DNA from: PALSA-1296 sp038322815
GTDB taxonomy: Bacteria > Bacteroidota > Ignavibacteria > Palsa-1295
Assembly (NCBI GenBank): GCA_038322815.1
Contig: JBBQGG010000002.1
Span: 1-64,000, forward strand
Direction: 5' to 3'
Length of the DNA stretch: 64,000 nt
A program made the position numbers and the translations under genes. Positions within the stretch are counted from its first letter, which is position 1. Every line of letters starts with the position of its first letter. Below, in pieces: positions 27,524-36,761 of the stretch. Under the pieces are notes generated by a model. The model did no database searches. It saw only the letters and a program-made list of their open reading frames with translations, and was not told the DNA's origin.

Positions 27524-27584
27524 AATTTACTATAAGATCTCCTTAATGAGTTTAACGAGGGATGGGTCGGGGATGTTCCAAAGT

Positions 27585-28733
27585 TCATCCGGCCCTCTTC
27601 GTTACGTCCAGCATCCTTTGCAATGCAACCCTCGCCCATTTTTTATCGGGCTCTTCAACGATGATCTGATTCTTCACAATTCCTTTATCAATATCTTCCA
27701 GGATTCCGAGTAACGCTTCGGGGGAAATGCGGTACATTGTTGCACATTCGCAGGCATAGGGAGCTAGCGTTGTAATAAATTTATCGGGATTCTCTTTCTT
27801 TAGTCGATTGACTAAGTGGTGCTCCGTACCGATTGCCCAGCTCGAACCGGATGCAGCATCTTCGATCGTTTTGCAGATGAATGATGTCGAGCCGACCAGA
27901 TCGGCTTTCTGCACAACTTCGAAAGAACATTCAGGATGAACGATAACAGTGATGCCGGGATACATTGCACGAAAAATATCGGGATGCGATGGCTGAAAAT
28001 GTTGATGCACGGAACAATGTCCGCGCCAGAGAATTATTTTTGCTTTTGTAATTTGATCCTTCGTCAGACCCCCCAGCCCCCCTTGTGATTGATCGAAGAG
28101 AACGATCTCATCAAGCGGAATACCCATCTGATAGAACGCCGTGTTCCTTCCAAGATGCTGATCGGGAAAGAAAAATATTTTTTCGAAGCCCTCATTGAAT
28201 GCCCACTCGAACAGAAATTTATTATTAGAACTTGTAGATACTGCTCCGCCATGCTCGCCGCAGAAAGCTTTGATCGCAGCGCTGGAATTCATATAGGTTA
28301 TGGGACAGATTTTTTTTGTATCGGTGACTTCACTCAGCGCATCCCATGCATCGAGCACTTGTTCGGTGCGCGCCATATCGCTCATAGAACATCCGGCTTT
28401 TAAGTCCGGCAAAATTACTTTCTGATTTTCACCGCTTAAGACATCGGCTGTCTCTGCCATGAAATGCACACCGCAGAAGATAATGAATTCGCGGTCTGTG
28501 AGATTTGCAGCATAGCGGGCTAGCTCGAACGAATCACCAGTCTTATCTGCGAACTGAATAATATCATCGCGCTGATAATGATGCCCAAGGATAACAACTT
28601 TATCGCGTAGTTTTTCTTTTAATTCATGAATACGAGCAACGACTTCCTGTGAAGTTGTTTCTGCTGAAAGGAAATCTTCGACTGTTGCGTCGGAGAGTTC
28701 GGGTTTAAGAATTGGTAATTCGGTAATATTCAT
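27585..28733 (-). CDS. nadA: Quinolinate synthase NadA
   Basis: NadA condenses iminoaspartate with dihydroxyacetone phosphate to quinolinate in NAD synthesis. The three cluster cysteines are in FCGVHFMAETA (Cys87), in HPECSFEV and in the YACECATMY stretch. ILGHHYQRDDI and FPDQHLGRNTA are characteristic. The 382-residue length is in the long subgroup. A Gly-rich turn (GGLGGLTKDQ) is encoded by a run of G/C bases near 28063-28083. No nadB or nadC is next to it. The ATG at 28733 follows directly after a palindromic repeat pair. Confidence 0.95.
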   Translation of the reverse strand: MNITELPILKPELSDATVEDFLSAETTSQEVVARIHELKEKLRDKVVILGHHYQRDDIIQFADKTGDSFELARYAANLTDREFIIFCGVHFMAETADVLSGENQKVILPDLKAGCSMSDMARTEQVLDAWDALSEVTDTKKICPITYMNSSAAIKAFCGEHGGAVSTSSNNKFLFEWAFNEGFEKIFFFPDQHLGRNTAFYQMGIPLDEIVLFDQSQGGLGGLTKDQITKAKIILWRGHCSVHQHFQPSHPDIFRAMYPGITVIVHPECSFEVVQKADLVGSTSFICKTIEDAASGSSWAIGTEHHLVNRLKKENPDKFITTLAPYACECATMYRISPEALLGILEDIDKGIVKNQIIVEEPDKKWARVALQRMLDVTKRAG

Positions 28734-28747
28734 TCAATTCAATTATC

Positions 28748-28872
28748 GTGTCATTGCGAGCGATAGCGAAGCAATCCCCTCGTCATCGGCAGAAATCATA
28801 TCATAATACAAAGTTTGCTTTTTTCCTCCGGGGATTGCTTCGTCGCCGCTACTCGGCACCTCGCAATGACAC
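28748..28872. repeat. Paired TCATTGCGAG palindromic repeat
   Basis: Two inverted copies face each other: GTGTCATTGCGAGCGATAGC with GAAGCAATCCCC at the left, and GGGGATTGCTTCGTCG with CTCGCAATGACAC at the right. It fills the gap between ygfZ and nadA. Confidence 0.9.
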
Positions 28873-28878
28873 TTTCTA

Positions 28879-29874
28879 TCAAATTTCAAACGGAAGCTTC
28901 ACAATTTTTGCAGAATTTTCTCCTGCTTTAATTTTCAACTCCGGAATGGCAAAAGCACTCTTTATAAATGCCAAGCCTATGGATTTTTCAAATGCCGGAG
29001 AAAATGCAATACTTGTTATCTCTCCGATAGCGTCGTTATCAGTATTTGTAAGAGCGATCGGCAAAGAATCAGATTTAATTTCTCCTTCGATCTCAACGCC
29101 CATCAAATGCCGCTGTACTTTATCGTACGTATCGAGTCTTGCTATCACTTCTTGTCCGATGTAACATCCTTTTGTCCAGCTAACTGCTTGTACAAGTGTT
29201 GTCTCAAGCGGATTATGCTTTTCATTTAATTCACTTGGAGCAAGCGGAATACCTGCTTCGATTCGCAAAAGATTATACGTATCATCATCAATCAGTGTTC
29301 CGCCGGATTTTTCGATTTCTGCTTGCAAGAAAAACCAAACTGCATCTGCTTTCGACTTTTCCACTAAAATCGCCCAGCCACTTTCGATGATGCGATGTGT
29401 TTTTTGTAGAAAAACTTGCTGCCCTGCAATTTCAACTTCCAGGAAGTGAAAAGTCATAAGACCTATAAGTCCTATAGAGCTTAAAAGATTTTGCAAAAAA
29501 TTAAGCGCTTGCGGACCAAAGATAAGAAATTCGGAAATTTCATCTGATTTTTTTTCAAATCTCGCATCTTCCATAATGACGAATTTATTCAGCCATTCGA
29601 TTACTTGATTTTCTCTGCCGCCGCTTGTGATGAGGAGTGCATTTTTTCCATGTGAAAGAACTGTGAGAAGGTCGATGATCCTTCCCTTCTCTGTCGTAAG
29701 AACTGTTTGCGCCCCTGAACCTGCTTTCCCGATAAGAGGTAGAATGTCGTTCGTTGACATTCTGTGGAGTAGATCAATCGCATCAGTACCAAGCGCTGCA
29801 ACTCTGCCATAACGCTTGGATGCATCATAAAGAGCGAGTGATCTATGGGCTTTGTGGTATGATTCCGTATTCAT
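28879..29874 (-). CDS. ygfZ: Folate-binding YgfZ / aminomethyltransferase-fold protein
   Basis: The 331-residue protein has the YgfZ signature KGCYIGQEVIARLDTY and an N-terminal region (DLLHRMSTNDI) shared with GcvT-like folate proteins. YgfZ supports maintenance of iron-sulfur enzymes with tetrahydrofolate as cofactor. The glycine cleavage partners gcvH and gcvP are not near, which favours YgfZ over GcvT. Being upstream of nadA and on the same strand is suggestive, since NadA is a 4Fe-4S enzyme. The start ATG at 29874 fits the family N-terminus. Confidence 0.88.
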   Translation of the reverse strand: MNTESYHKAHRSLALYDASKRYGRVAALGTDAIDLLHRMSTNDILPLIGKAGSGAQTVLTTEKGRIIDLLTVLSHGKNALLITSGGRENQVIEWLNKFVIMEDARFEKKSDEISEFLIFGPQALNFLQNLLSSIGLIGLMTFHFLEVEIAGQQVFLQKTHRIIESGWAILVEKSKADAVWFFLQAEIEKSGGTLIDDDTYNLLRIEAGIPLAPSELNEKHNPLETTLVQAVSWTKGCYIGQEVIARLDTYDKVQRHLMGVEIEGEIKSDSLPIALTNTDNDAIGEITSIAFSPAFEKSIGLAFIKSAFAIPELKIKAGENSAKIVKLPFEI

Positions 29875-29972
29875 TAAAGTTTAAAACGAAATTAAGAAGG
29901 GATGAATTCAGTAACATATTCCTTCAAGGCTGTATATTTGTATTCCAATTTAACCATCATCATCAAATTACT

Positions 29973-30293
29973 ATGACAAAACGCAGCCCAATCGCAGTTT
30001 TTTTTCTGAGTATTTTTACACTTGGTATCTATATTATCGTTTGGCGTGTCAAGACTAAAGGCGAAATGAACCGTCTCGGTTCGAACGTACCGACAGCATG
30101 GCTTATGATCATTCCTTTCGTTAATATCTGGTGGCTGTGGGAATATGCCGGAGCAGTTGAAAAAACAACGAATAAAGCGATGTCGCAAGTCATTGCATTC
30201 ATTTTGCTGGCACTCTTAAGCGCGATTGGTGATGCTATTATTCAAGATGCATTTAATAAAGTTAATCTTGTTGGCGAAGTTTCTACAGCATAA
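29973..30293 (+). CDS. DUF4234 small membrane protein
   Basis: A 106-residue protein with three hydrophobic segments: PIAVFFLSIFTLGIYIIVW near the N-terminus, WLMIIPFVNIWWLWEYA in the middle and a C-terminal helix. The KTKGEMNRLGSNVPTAWLMIIP pattern is that of DUF4234. No function is known for this family. I choose the ATG at 29973 because earlier in-frame starts fall within the divergent ygfZ 5-prime region. A strong terminator follows at 30316. Confidence 0.8.
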   Translation: MTKRSPIAVFFLSIFTLGIYIIVWRVKTKGEMNRLGSNVPTAWLMIIPFVNIWWLWEYAGAVEKTTNKAMSQVIAFILLALLSAIGDAIIQDAFNKVNLVGEVSTA

Positions 30294-30315
30294 GTCTTTC
30301 GGAGTATGTCAGAAA

Positions 30316-30342
30316 AACCCGCCTAAAATTTTAGGCGGGTTT
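30316..30342 (+). terminator. Rho-independent terminator
   Basis: AACCCGCCTAAAA pairs with TTTTAGGCGGGTT and is followed by a run of seven T. It ends the DUF4234 gene. Confidence 0.93.
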
Positions 30343-30463
30343 TTTTGTCCTTTTATAAAATAACGGTTTCATAACACCTCCATAATTTTCTCCTTATATT
30401 TAAACTCTATTTTATAGGCACCTATTTTTTTTCAGTACTTTTTTTAAATCTTAGAAGATAATT

Positions 30464-31237
30464 ATGGCAACAATGACATCTTACGCTCCCGGCAATTTTT
30501 GCTGGTTTGAGCTTGCAACGAGCGATCAGAAAGCAGCTAAAAGTTTTTATTCAAGTGTCTTCGGCTGGGAAACCGACGATCAACCGATGGGACCCGATCA
30601 GTTTTACACCATGCTTAAAGTAGATGGGAAAAACATTGGTGCACTATTCGGAATGAGCAAAGAGGAAATGGGCAGCAGGATTCCACCTCATTGGAGTCTT
30701 TATATATCCGTTGCAAGCGCCGATGAAACTGCGAAGAAAGCCGAATCACTCGGCGGAAAAATCATCATGCCTCCATTCGATGTGATGGATGTTGGCAGAA
30801 TGTCTGTTATTCAAGATCCAACTGGAGCAATATTTTCTATATGGCAAGCAAGTAAACATTTGGGAGCCGGACTTATCGGTGAAACAGGTGCATTCTGTTG
30901 GTGGGAGCTGAATACGAAAGATACTGCAAAGGCAAAAGAATTCTATACGAGCCTTTTCGGATGGACAACGGGCGGCGATCCAAACTATACTGAATGGAAG
31001 AACGGCTCCGATGCTATCGGCGGAATGATAGAGATCAGAGCGGAGTGGGGACCTGTTCCGCCAAATTGGCTTTCGTATATTCTCGTAGATAGTTGTGATG
31101 AAACTGCTGCCAAGATCAAAACCCATGGCGGCTCAGTCATGATGGGACCGCAGGACATAGAGAATATGGGACGCTTCGCAGTCGTCGCTGACCCACAACA
31201 TGCTGTGTTTGCTATCTATCAAAGGAATACGAAATAG
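30464..31237 (+). CDS. Two-domain VOC (glyoxalase/bleomycin-resistance fold) protein
   Basis: The 257 residues consist of two tandem VOC domains (about 8-125 and 133-255). Each opens with a (F/I)CW(F/W)EL(A/N)T element, then a KSFYSSVFGWE or KEFYTSLFGWT helix, and each closes with F(A/S)I(Y/W)Q. This resembles the mycobacterial 27-kDa/Cfp30B group. Catalytic metal ligands are not obvious, and these proteins may bind rather than turn over small molecules. It appears to be a single-gene unit between two terminators. Confidence 0.88.
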   Translation: MATMTSYAPGNFCWFELATSDQKAAKSFYSSVFGWETDDQPMGPDQFYTMLKVDGKNIGALFGMSKEEMGSRIPPHWSLYISVASADETAKKAESLGGKIIMPPFDVMDVGRMSVIQDPTGAIFSIWQASKHLGAGLIGETGAFCWWELNTKDTAKAKEFYTSLFGWTTGGDPNYTEWKNGSDAIGGMIEIRAEWGPVPPNWLSYILVDSCDETAAKIKTHGGSVMMGPQDIENMGRFAVVADPQHAVFAIYQRNTK

Positions 31238-31291
31238 TTGCAACCCCATGCAGCGCAAGGCATTCCGTTGCCCTAATAAATATAAATGCGG

Positions 31292-31324
31292 AAAGTAGGG
31301 TCAGACAATACCTGACCCTACTTT
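31292..31324 (+). terminator. Terminator-like hairpin
   Basis: A 13-bp stem (AAAGTAGGGTCAG and its complement) closes a 7-base loop and is followed by TTTTCTC. It lies just after the VOC gene. It shares GGTCAG/CTGACC with the hairpin at 32071. Confidence 0.75.
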
Positions 31325-31432
31325 TCTCTAGGTCTGTAAATCTTCCCATTTTTTTTGATTGCAGCAAAAAATGTCTTAACTTCGTGTTCACTCGTTCGTC
31401 ACTTTTCACACATTAATACGGAGGATCATCCT

Positions 31433-32044
31433 ATGAATCTCGTTGATAGAGCAAAGAATATTATTGTCACGCCGAAAACGGAATGGGCTGTTATTGCCGC
31501 AGAGAGTGCAGACCCTAAAGCCATATATATGGGCTATGTACTTCCATTTTTGGTTGTCGATGCAATTGTAGCTTTCATCGGTCATGCATTTATTTGGGGA
31601 GCCGGGCATTACGGTGATTTTGCTATAAGGTGGGGTATTTATAATGCTATGCTGATACTTATCGGCGGCTCACTTGGTGTTTGGTTGACAGCCATGATAG
31701 TCAATGCACTTGCTCCTTCTTTCGGTTCGGAAAAAAATATGGGAAGGGCAATGCAGCTTGTTGCCTATTCCTACACGCCTGCTTGGGTCGGAGGATTGCT
31801 GATGATCTTCCCCCCGCTTGGCTGGATCGGCTCACTATTCGGATTGTACGGTCTATACCTGATCTATCTCGGCTTACCACATACAATGAAAACTCCTGCG
31901 GATAAAGTTATCACCTACATGGTGATCGCAATTCTCGTTTTGATCGGAGTTTATATCGTTGTCGGAATGATCTTCGCTGCGATCTTCCTCGGAATATTCG
32001 GCTTGGGAGTTGCCTCAGCGGTAAATTGGAAAATGAATATGTAA
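31433..32044 (+). CDS. Yip1-family integral membrane protein
   Basis: About 203 residues with an amphipathic start (MNLVDRAKNIIVTPKTEWAVI) and five hydrophobic segments, including GYVLPFLVVDAIVAFIGHAF and the C-terminal VIAILVLIGVYIVVGMIFA. The order matches Yip1 domain proteins. The bacterial members have no established function. The ATG at 31433 is preferred over an earlier one because GGAGGA sits 7 bases before it and the N-terminal motif starts there. A palindromic terminator follows the stop codon. Confidence 0.85.
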   Translation: MNLVDRAKNIIVTPKTEWAVIAAESADPKAIYMGYVLPFLVVDAIVAFIGHAFIWGAGHYGDFAIRWGIYNAMLILIGGSLGVWLTAMIVNALAPSFGSEKNMGRAMQLVAYSYTPAWVGGLLMIFPPLGWIGSLFGLYGLYLIYLGLPHTMKTPADKVITYMVIAILVLIGVYIVVGMIFAAIFLGIFGLGVASAVNWKMNM

Positions 32045-32070
32045 TATTCATTTTGTTATTCTACCTATGA

Positions 32071-32101
32071 AAGGGTCAGGCATTGCCTGACCCTTTTTTT
32101 T
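32071..32101 (+). terminator. Rho-independent terminator
   Basis: A 25-base near-perfect palindrome (AAGGGTCAGGCA, one central base, TGCCTGACCCTT) is followed by seven further T. It terminates the Yip1 gene. Confidence 0.93.
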
Positions 32102-32150
32102 GTCTGAACCTGGATTTAGCGGATTACTGGATTTAGAGGATTTTAAATTA

Positions 32151-32176
32151 TCATTCTGAGCGCAGTAAAGAATGAC
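32151..32176. repeat. Solo TCATTCTGAG repeat half
   Basis: TCATTCTGAGCGCAGTAAAG ending AATGACA is a single diverged half of the family, in the gap before the inositol phosphatase gene end. Confidence 0.6.
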
Positions 32177-32181
32177 ATATT

Positions 32182-32970
32182 TCACACTGAATTTATTATC
32201 TCACTCATCATCTCATGCTGCAAAGTATTTGACGCGATGATCCCTTTGCGATAGATAGAATAATCCGTTCCGTCATAGTGAGTGATCTTTCCTCCAGCTT
32301 CAGTTACAATAAGGCTTCCCGCCGCACTATCCCAAGGGGAAAGGCTTGCTTCAAAGAAACCATCGAACCTTCCACTTGCTACATAACAAAGATCAAGTGC
32401 AGCACTACCCAGCCGACGGACAAGCAGTCCTCGCTTTAAGAAAGCATTGAAGCGTTCGATCGTTTTATTTTCATTCTTCTCAATATTATAAGCAAAGCCG
32501 GTGACGAAAAGTGAAAGTCCGGGGTCGGTTATTTTTGAAACATAAATATTTTTTCCGTTTAAGAAAGCACCTCCACCATGGATAGCAGTGAACATCTCAT
32601 CACGAGTTGCATCAAAAATTGCTCCGCATTCAATTACACCGTTCACTTCAACTCCAATCGAAACGCACCAGATCGGAAGTCCGTGAGCAAAATTTATCGT
32701 CCCGTCTATGGGATCAACAACCCAGCGAACTCCGGACGAAGTTTTTGTGCTGGCGCCTTCTTCGCCAAGATATTCATGATCGGGAAATACTTTTGCAACT
32801 TCCGATTGAATAAACGTTTCATTATGTTTATCAACGTTCGTCACAAGATCGAACTGATTTGTTTTTCGTTCTATGTGCAATCCTTTTTTTTGTTCAGCGA
32901 GTGCATAGATTCCCGCTTCGCGTGCTAGGCGGGTTGCAAGATCGAGATATGATTGTATATTTGTTGACAT
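32182..32970 (-). CDS. Inositol monophosphatase family protein
   Basis: The 262-residue protein has the metal-binding motif WVVDPIDGTINFAHGLP and the C-terminal WDSAAGSLIVTEAGG, both diagnostic for the Mg-dependent inositol monophosphatase/SuhB family. An EEGAS segment gives a further metal ligand (Glu). Substrates may include inositol-1-phosphate or histidinol phosphate; sequence alone does not settle it. It is transcribed away from the plsY gene. Confidence 0.92.
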   Translation of the reverse strand: MSTNIQSYLDLATRLAREAGIYALAEQKKGLHIERKTNQFDLVTNVDKHNETFIQSEVAKVFPDHEYLGEEGASTKTSSGVRWVVDPIDGTINFAHGLPIWCVSIGVEVNGVIECGAIFDATRDEMFTAIHGGGAFLNGKNIYVSKITDPGLSLFVTGFAYNIEKNENKTIERFNAFLKRGLLVRRLGSAALDLCYVASGRFDGFFEASLSPWDSAAGSLIVTEAGGKITHYDGTDYSIYRKGIIASNTLQHEMMSEIINSV

Positions 32971-32995
32971 AATTATTTTAAAAAAGTGCCGCTAT

Positions 32996-33025
32996 GGCAG
33001 GTGAAGGCTTTAGCCTGCGCCTACC
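32996..33025. repeat. Short AGGCTTTAGCCT palindromic repeat
   Basis: The stretch GGCAGGTGAAGGCTTTAGCC with a following TGCGCCTACC lies between two divergent genes. A similar copy lies at 41517. Confidence 0.6.
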
Positions 33026-33067
33026 GAAAATAATAAGCTCTGAAGATTTTATTGTATCTTTGAAATA

Positions 33068-33682
33068 ATGGAAACATTTTTTTTTGCAGTTGCAGGATAT
33101 CTCATTGGCTCGATTCCGGTTGCCTATCTGCTTGTACGGAAAAAACATGGCATCGATCTGCGCCATAATGGATCAGGCAATATCGGAGCGCGTAATGCAT
33201 TCGAAGTTACCGATAACAAACGGCTGGGCTTTACGGTGCTTATCCTCGATATGCATAAAGGAATTATCCCACTTGTTATTTTAAGCAAGATCGGATATTG
33301 TGAGATCATCCCTTTTGTCGCTGTTACGATTATTTTAGGGCATTGTTATCCGATCTGGCTGAAATTCCATGGTGGACGAGGACTTGCAACTGCCGCAGCT
33401 ATTGCGCTGCTCATCGCACCCGAAATTCTTTTATGTTGGATCATCGTGTATTTTATAACAGGAGTTTTTAAGAAACACATTCATATTCAATCATTGGTCG
33501 CAATACTGGGATGTATAATATTTGAGTTAGCTGCTTATGGCAGCCCGTTTTTTTTTAATTTCAGATTTTTATGCATTGGAAGCAAACTTATACTCCATTA
33601 TTCCATGCTGGTAATGTTACTAATTATTTTATCGCGGCATATTCAGCCCGTATATGAATTACTACGAACAGAAAAAGTATGA
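33068..33682 (+). CDS. plsY: Acyl-phosphate glycerol-3-phosphate acyltransferase PlsY
   Basis: A polytopic membrane enzyme that uses acyl-phosphate to acylate glycerol-3-phosphate in phospholipid synthesis. Motif 1 GSIPVAYLLVRKKHGID with NGSGNIGARN, the GHCYPIWLKFHGGRGLAT segment and the following hydrophobic helices match PlsY. The length of 204 is normal. It overlaps the next gene by four bases. plsX is not in the window. Confidence 0.93.
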   Translation: METFFFAVAGYLIGSIPVAYLLVRKKHGIDLRHNGSGNIGARNAFEVTDNKRLGFTVLILDMHKGIIPLVILSKIGYCEIIPFVAVTIILGHCYPIWLKFHGGRGLATAAAIALLIAPEILLCWIIVYFITGVFKKHIHIQSLVAILGCIIFELAAYGSPFFFNFRFLCIGSKLILHYSMLVMLLIILSRHIQPVYELLRTEKV

Positions 33683-34326
33683 GTGAAAAACAACATTACG
33701 ATTTCGAGTTACAACTCGATAATCCTGCAAACGTGCACCGGATCGAAATGGATATGATCGCGCATGGTGCGTTCGTCCTCGATGTGGGCTGTCATACGGG
33801 AATCATGGGCAAGGCATTGAAAGATCGTAAACAGTGCAAGGTTATTGGAATAGATACCGATATTGATGCCCTCCATATTGCCAGGGGGCGCCTTCAGGCT
33901 GCACTTCTTATTGATATTGAGCAAAATGACTGGGTGGATCAACTCAGAAATGAGGGATATCATAATTTCGATGTGATAATTTTTGGTGATGTCTTGGAAC
34001 ATACGCGACAACCCGAACGTATTCTTCTCCACGCAAAAGAGCTGCTGAAATTGGGTGGTCAGGTCATTGTAAGCGTTCCAAATATAGCTAATTGGCGTGT
34101 TCGCTTCGGTTTGCTCTTTGGCAGATTTGACTATACGGAATCCGGCATTCTTGACAGGACTCATCTGCGCTTCTTTACAAAACGTAGTGCAATTGCATTA
34201 CTGAAAAATGCTGGATACTCCGTCAGCACGATGAATGTGGCAGGATACTCCTTGCCGCATTGGTTGATACGAATGTTTCCCGGATTATTCGCTGTGCAGA
34301 TAGTCATGAGTGCGAAACCGAAATAA
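33679..34326 (+). CDS. Class I SAM-dependent methyltransferase
   Basis: A 215-residue methyltransferase. The SAM-binding motif VLDVGCHTGIMGKALKD (near residue 36) is followed by VIGIDTD and DVIIFGDVLEHTRQPERIL. The pattern LKLGGQVIVSVPNIANW, then FDYTESGILDRTHLRFFT, is common in UbiG-like and glycan- or lipid-modifying enzymes. The acceptor is unknown. Its four-base overlap with plsY suggests a link to lipid or envelope metabolism, which is inference. Confidence 0.87.
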   Translation: MSEKQHYDFELQLDNPANVHRIEMDMIAHGAFVLDVGCHTGIMGKALKDRKQCKVIGIDTDIDALHIARGRLQAALLIDIEQNDWVDQLRNEGYHNFDVIIFGDVLEHTRQPERILLHAKELLKLGGQVIVSVPNIANWRVRFGLLFGRFDYTESGILDRTHLRFFTKRSAIALLKNAGYSVSTMNVAGYSLPHWLIRMFPGLFAVQIVMSAKPK

Positions 34327-34340
34327 TATTTTGAAAACTA

Positions 34341-34457
34341 GTGTCATTGCGAGAAGGGCTTTAGCCCGACGAAGCAATCCTCTGAAGATAAATGAGTCTT
34401 TCTAACATACCTCAGGGGATTGCTTCGTCATCGCTTCGCGATTCCTCGCAATGACAT
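34341..34457. repeat. Paired TCATTGCGAG palindromic repeat
   Basis: Left half GTGTCATTGCGAGAAGGGCT with GACGAAGCAATCC, right half GGGATTGCTTCGTCATCGC with CTCGCAATGACAT. It occupies nearly all of the gap before the HtrA gene. Confidence 0.9.
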
Positions 34458-34472
34458 ACAGTAATTTTTTTT

Positions 34473-35693
34473 ATGTTTAGATTCTTATTACAAAATCAAT
34501 ATATGATATTTGCCTCACAACTTCTTGCCCTCATCTCACTGGTAACGCCGCTTAATTCTTGTGCCGATAAAAACGATCCGGTACTTGATAAAGCCAATAT
34601 CTACACTGTCAGTACGGCAAATGTCACAGATCGTGATTCCGTAAATGAAAATATCACTTCATCGCGCCGAAATGCCATCACTCGCGCAGTTGCAAAAGCA
34701 AGTCCTGCAGTGGTCGGAATAAATGTAACGGAAATCCGTGAACAGAGGATATACGATCCTTTCGGAGATGATCCGTTCTTCCGCCAATTCTTTGGGAATC
34801 AGCGCCGTGGACCGGCAACACAAAAATATAAAGTTGAAGGATTGGGTTCAGGATTTCTCATCTCTTCTGATGGATACATTTTAACGAACGATCACGTCGC
34901 AGGAAATGCAGCAAAGATCATTGTCACGACCACAGGCGGCAAGCAGTATGATGCAAAACTTGTTGCTACTGATCCGGTTCAGGATGTTGCACTATTAAAG
35001 ATCGAAGCCGAGAATCTTCCGTTCCTTACGCTTGGCAGCTCCGATGACTTGGCAATAGGTGAATGGGCTATCGCAATGGGTAATCCATTCGGACTTTTTA
35101 AGCTAAATGATAAACCAACGGTAACGGTCGGAGTAATTTCTAATACCGGGGTAAATCTTGGAATGGAGCAGGGAAAAAATTATCGCGGAATGATACAAAC
35201 CGACGCTGCAATATCAAGCGGAAACTCCGGAGGACCACTTCTTAACAGCAATGGAGAGGTTGTTGGCATTAATGCCGTGATCAGATCAACTGCACAAAGT
35301 AACGAGGGAGCAGGCTCTATTGGTTTAGGATTTGCAATTCCGATCAATAAAGTAAAGTCGATCATCGAAGATTTTCGTTCAGGAAAAAAAGTTAATCGCA
35401 ATTTCGGAAGCCTGGGTTTTATAGGGCAGACGCTCGATGAAGAGATCAAACAATATATCAACGTGCAGGCTGATGATGGTCTGGTGATTACAAATCTTTA
35501 CCGAAATTCCCCTGCAACAGTTGCAGGATTACAAGTTGGCGATGTCATTACTGCCATTGACGGAGAGCATGTGCGGTCACTTGATGATCTCAATAGTATA
35601 ATCAATGACAGGAAAGTCGGTGATGTAGTAACCTTCACTGTTCTGCGAAGCGAAGGGAAAATGCAGGTGAAGATGAAATTACCGCAGAAGTAA
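34473..35693 (+). CDS. HtrA/DegP-like serine protease, lipoprotein form
   Basis: The trypsin-like triad is visible: His141 in TNDHVAG, Asp171 in VQDVALLKIE and Ser252 in SSGNSGGPLLNS. A single PDZ domain follows (about 310-400, with VTNLYRNSPATVAGLQVGDV resembling the PDZ core). HtrA proteases degrade or refold damaged envelope proteins. The N-terminus has a hydrophobic stretch ending in TPLNSC (Cys30), a plausible lipobox, so the protein is probably membrane-anchored in the periplasm. An alternative start at 34503 would also retain the lipobox. The gene is flanked by two different repeat elements. Confidence 0.92.
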   Translation: MFRFLLQNQYMIFASQLLALISLVTPLNSCADKNDPVLDKANIYTVSTANVTDRDSVNENITSSRRNAITRAVAKASPAVVGINVTEIREQRIYDPFGDDPFFRQFFGNQRRGPATQKYKVEGLGSGFLISSDGYILTNDHVAGNAAKIIVTTTGGKQYDAKLVATDPVQDVALLKIEAENLPFLTLGSSDDLAIGEWAIAMGNPFGLFKLNDKPTVTVGVISNTGVNLGMEQGKNYRGMIQTDAAISSGNSGGPLLNSNGEVVGINAVIRSTAQSNEGAGSIGLGFAIPINKVKSIIEDFRSGKKVNRNFGSLGFIGQTLDEEIKQYINVQADDGLVITNLYRNSPATVAGLQVGDVITAIDGEHVRSLDDLNSIINDRKVGDVVTFTVLRSEGKMQVKMKLPQK

Positions 35694-35700
35694 ATTATAC

Positions 35701-35806
35701 TGTCGTTCTGAATGAAGCGAAGCGTGATGAAGAATCCCTTGATGTTTTGTAAACAAGTAATAGTCTTCCAATCATCAAGGGATTCTTCGCTATCGCTCAG
35801 AATGAC
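35701..35806. repeat. Paired TCATTCTGAG palindromic repeat
   Basis: Left half TGTCGTTCTGAATGAAGCG with AAGAATCCCTTGATG, right half CATCAAGGGATTCTTCGC with CTCAGAATGACA. It sits between two convergent genes and could act as a bidirectional terminator. Confidence 0.9.
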
Positions 35807-35814
35807 ACGATAAA

Positions 35815-36636
35815 TTACTTCGCGTCCTGTTTCACTATTTCATAATCCTTCGGAATCTCAAAGACCGCATCATCAATTTTCTGTTCAGTCATTTCTTTGA
35901 GTTCGCTTTTGATGAAGGGTTTTCCGTCCTTGGTGATCGTCATTTTCACCGGTACTTTGCCTTCACCTGCTATTGGTTTAAGGAGTGCCATGATCTCTTC
36001 CATTCCGCCTTCGCCCGTTCTGTTTCTGCCTAAAAATGCATCCCGGATCACATCGTAGAATTTCAAACGCGGGTCTTGCGTGATCCACATATCCATATCC
36101 ATTCCTTTGAAGGTACCTTTATATTGTTCGCATTCAAGACCGTTGATCGTTTGCTTTGCGCCGGTTGGCTTCGGAAGCATCTGGTCGAGCGAGTCCAAAA
36201 GATCGGAATGAGCATTCACCGAGTCGTCAACTTTAGACCGGATCTTATCAATAGATCGGAGACTTGAAACATACGCATGTTTATTCGGAGAAAGAACAGT
36301 CATCGTTCTGTTATTACGATCAATAATTGAACGGAAAGAGATCATTCCTCCCAATATACCCATATCGTAAGCCACTTTATCGCCGCGAACATACATCGTA
36401 ATTGTTGCATTAAGTCCGATTCCCCCCGGTATCTTCAATTCTGAAGATGGAGATGGCGCAGTATACGTTGTATCGTGCGTATCGATCTTCGGCGCGAATC
36501 CGGCTGCATCAACGGATATTTGTTGCACGATCTTGCCTTCAAATGCCTTGCCAGGCATCGAAGCTCTTTCCGTGCATGATGAAATCAGAAGGGCGACGAA
36601 AATAAAAAGGAAGGAGAAACGATTTGGGTGTTGCAT
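35815..36636 (-). CDS. DUF4412 lipoprotein
   Basis: A 273-residue protein with a lipoprotein signal (FLFIFVALLISSC, lipid-modified Cys near 21). The body has AYDMGILGGMISFRSIIDRNN, then LNGLECEQYKGTFKGMDMDMW-like strands and a C-terminal VFEIPKDYEIVKQ, which fits DUF4412 (a LolA-like beta fold). Members are periplasmic and of unknown function. It is convergent with htrA, with a palindromic repeat in between. Confidence 0.8.
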   Translation of the reverse strand: MQHPNRFSFLFIFVALLISSCTERASMPGKAFEGKIVQQISVDAAGFAPKIDTHDTTYTAPSPSSELKIPGGIGLNATITMYVRGDKVAYDMGILGGMISFRSIIDRNNRTMTVLSPNKHAYVSSLRSIDKIRSKVDDSVNAHSDLLDSLDQMLPKPTGAKQTINGLECEQYKGTFKGMDMDMWITQDPRLKFYDVIRDAFLGRNRTGEGGMEEIMALLKPIAGEGKVPVKMTITKDGKPFIKSELKEMTEQKIDDAVFEIPKDYEIVKQDAK

Positions 36637-36761
36637 AATTTTTAGAGAATGTCAATGCAACTATAACGCCATCGACAGCAAATTGTTTCTGCTTATCCGG
36701 CGAATTAACTTCGACACTCTTTTTGTTGTATGTCATTCGTAATTTCAAATTCGTAATCTTT

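Noticed and set aside
28063..28083. C-rich run in nadA resembling the repeat at 12698
   Set aside because: It codes in frame for GGLGGL where NadA relatives also have a Gly-rich turn; no opposing arm is present.
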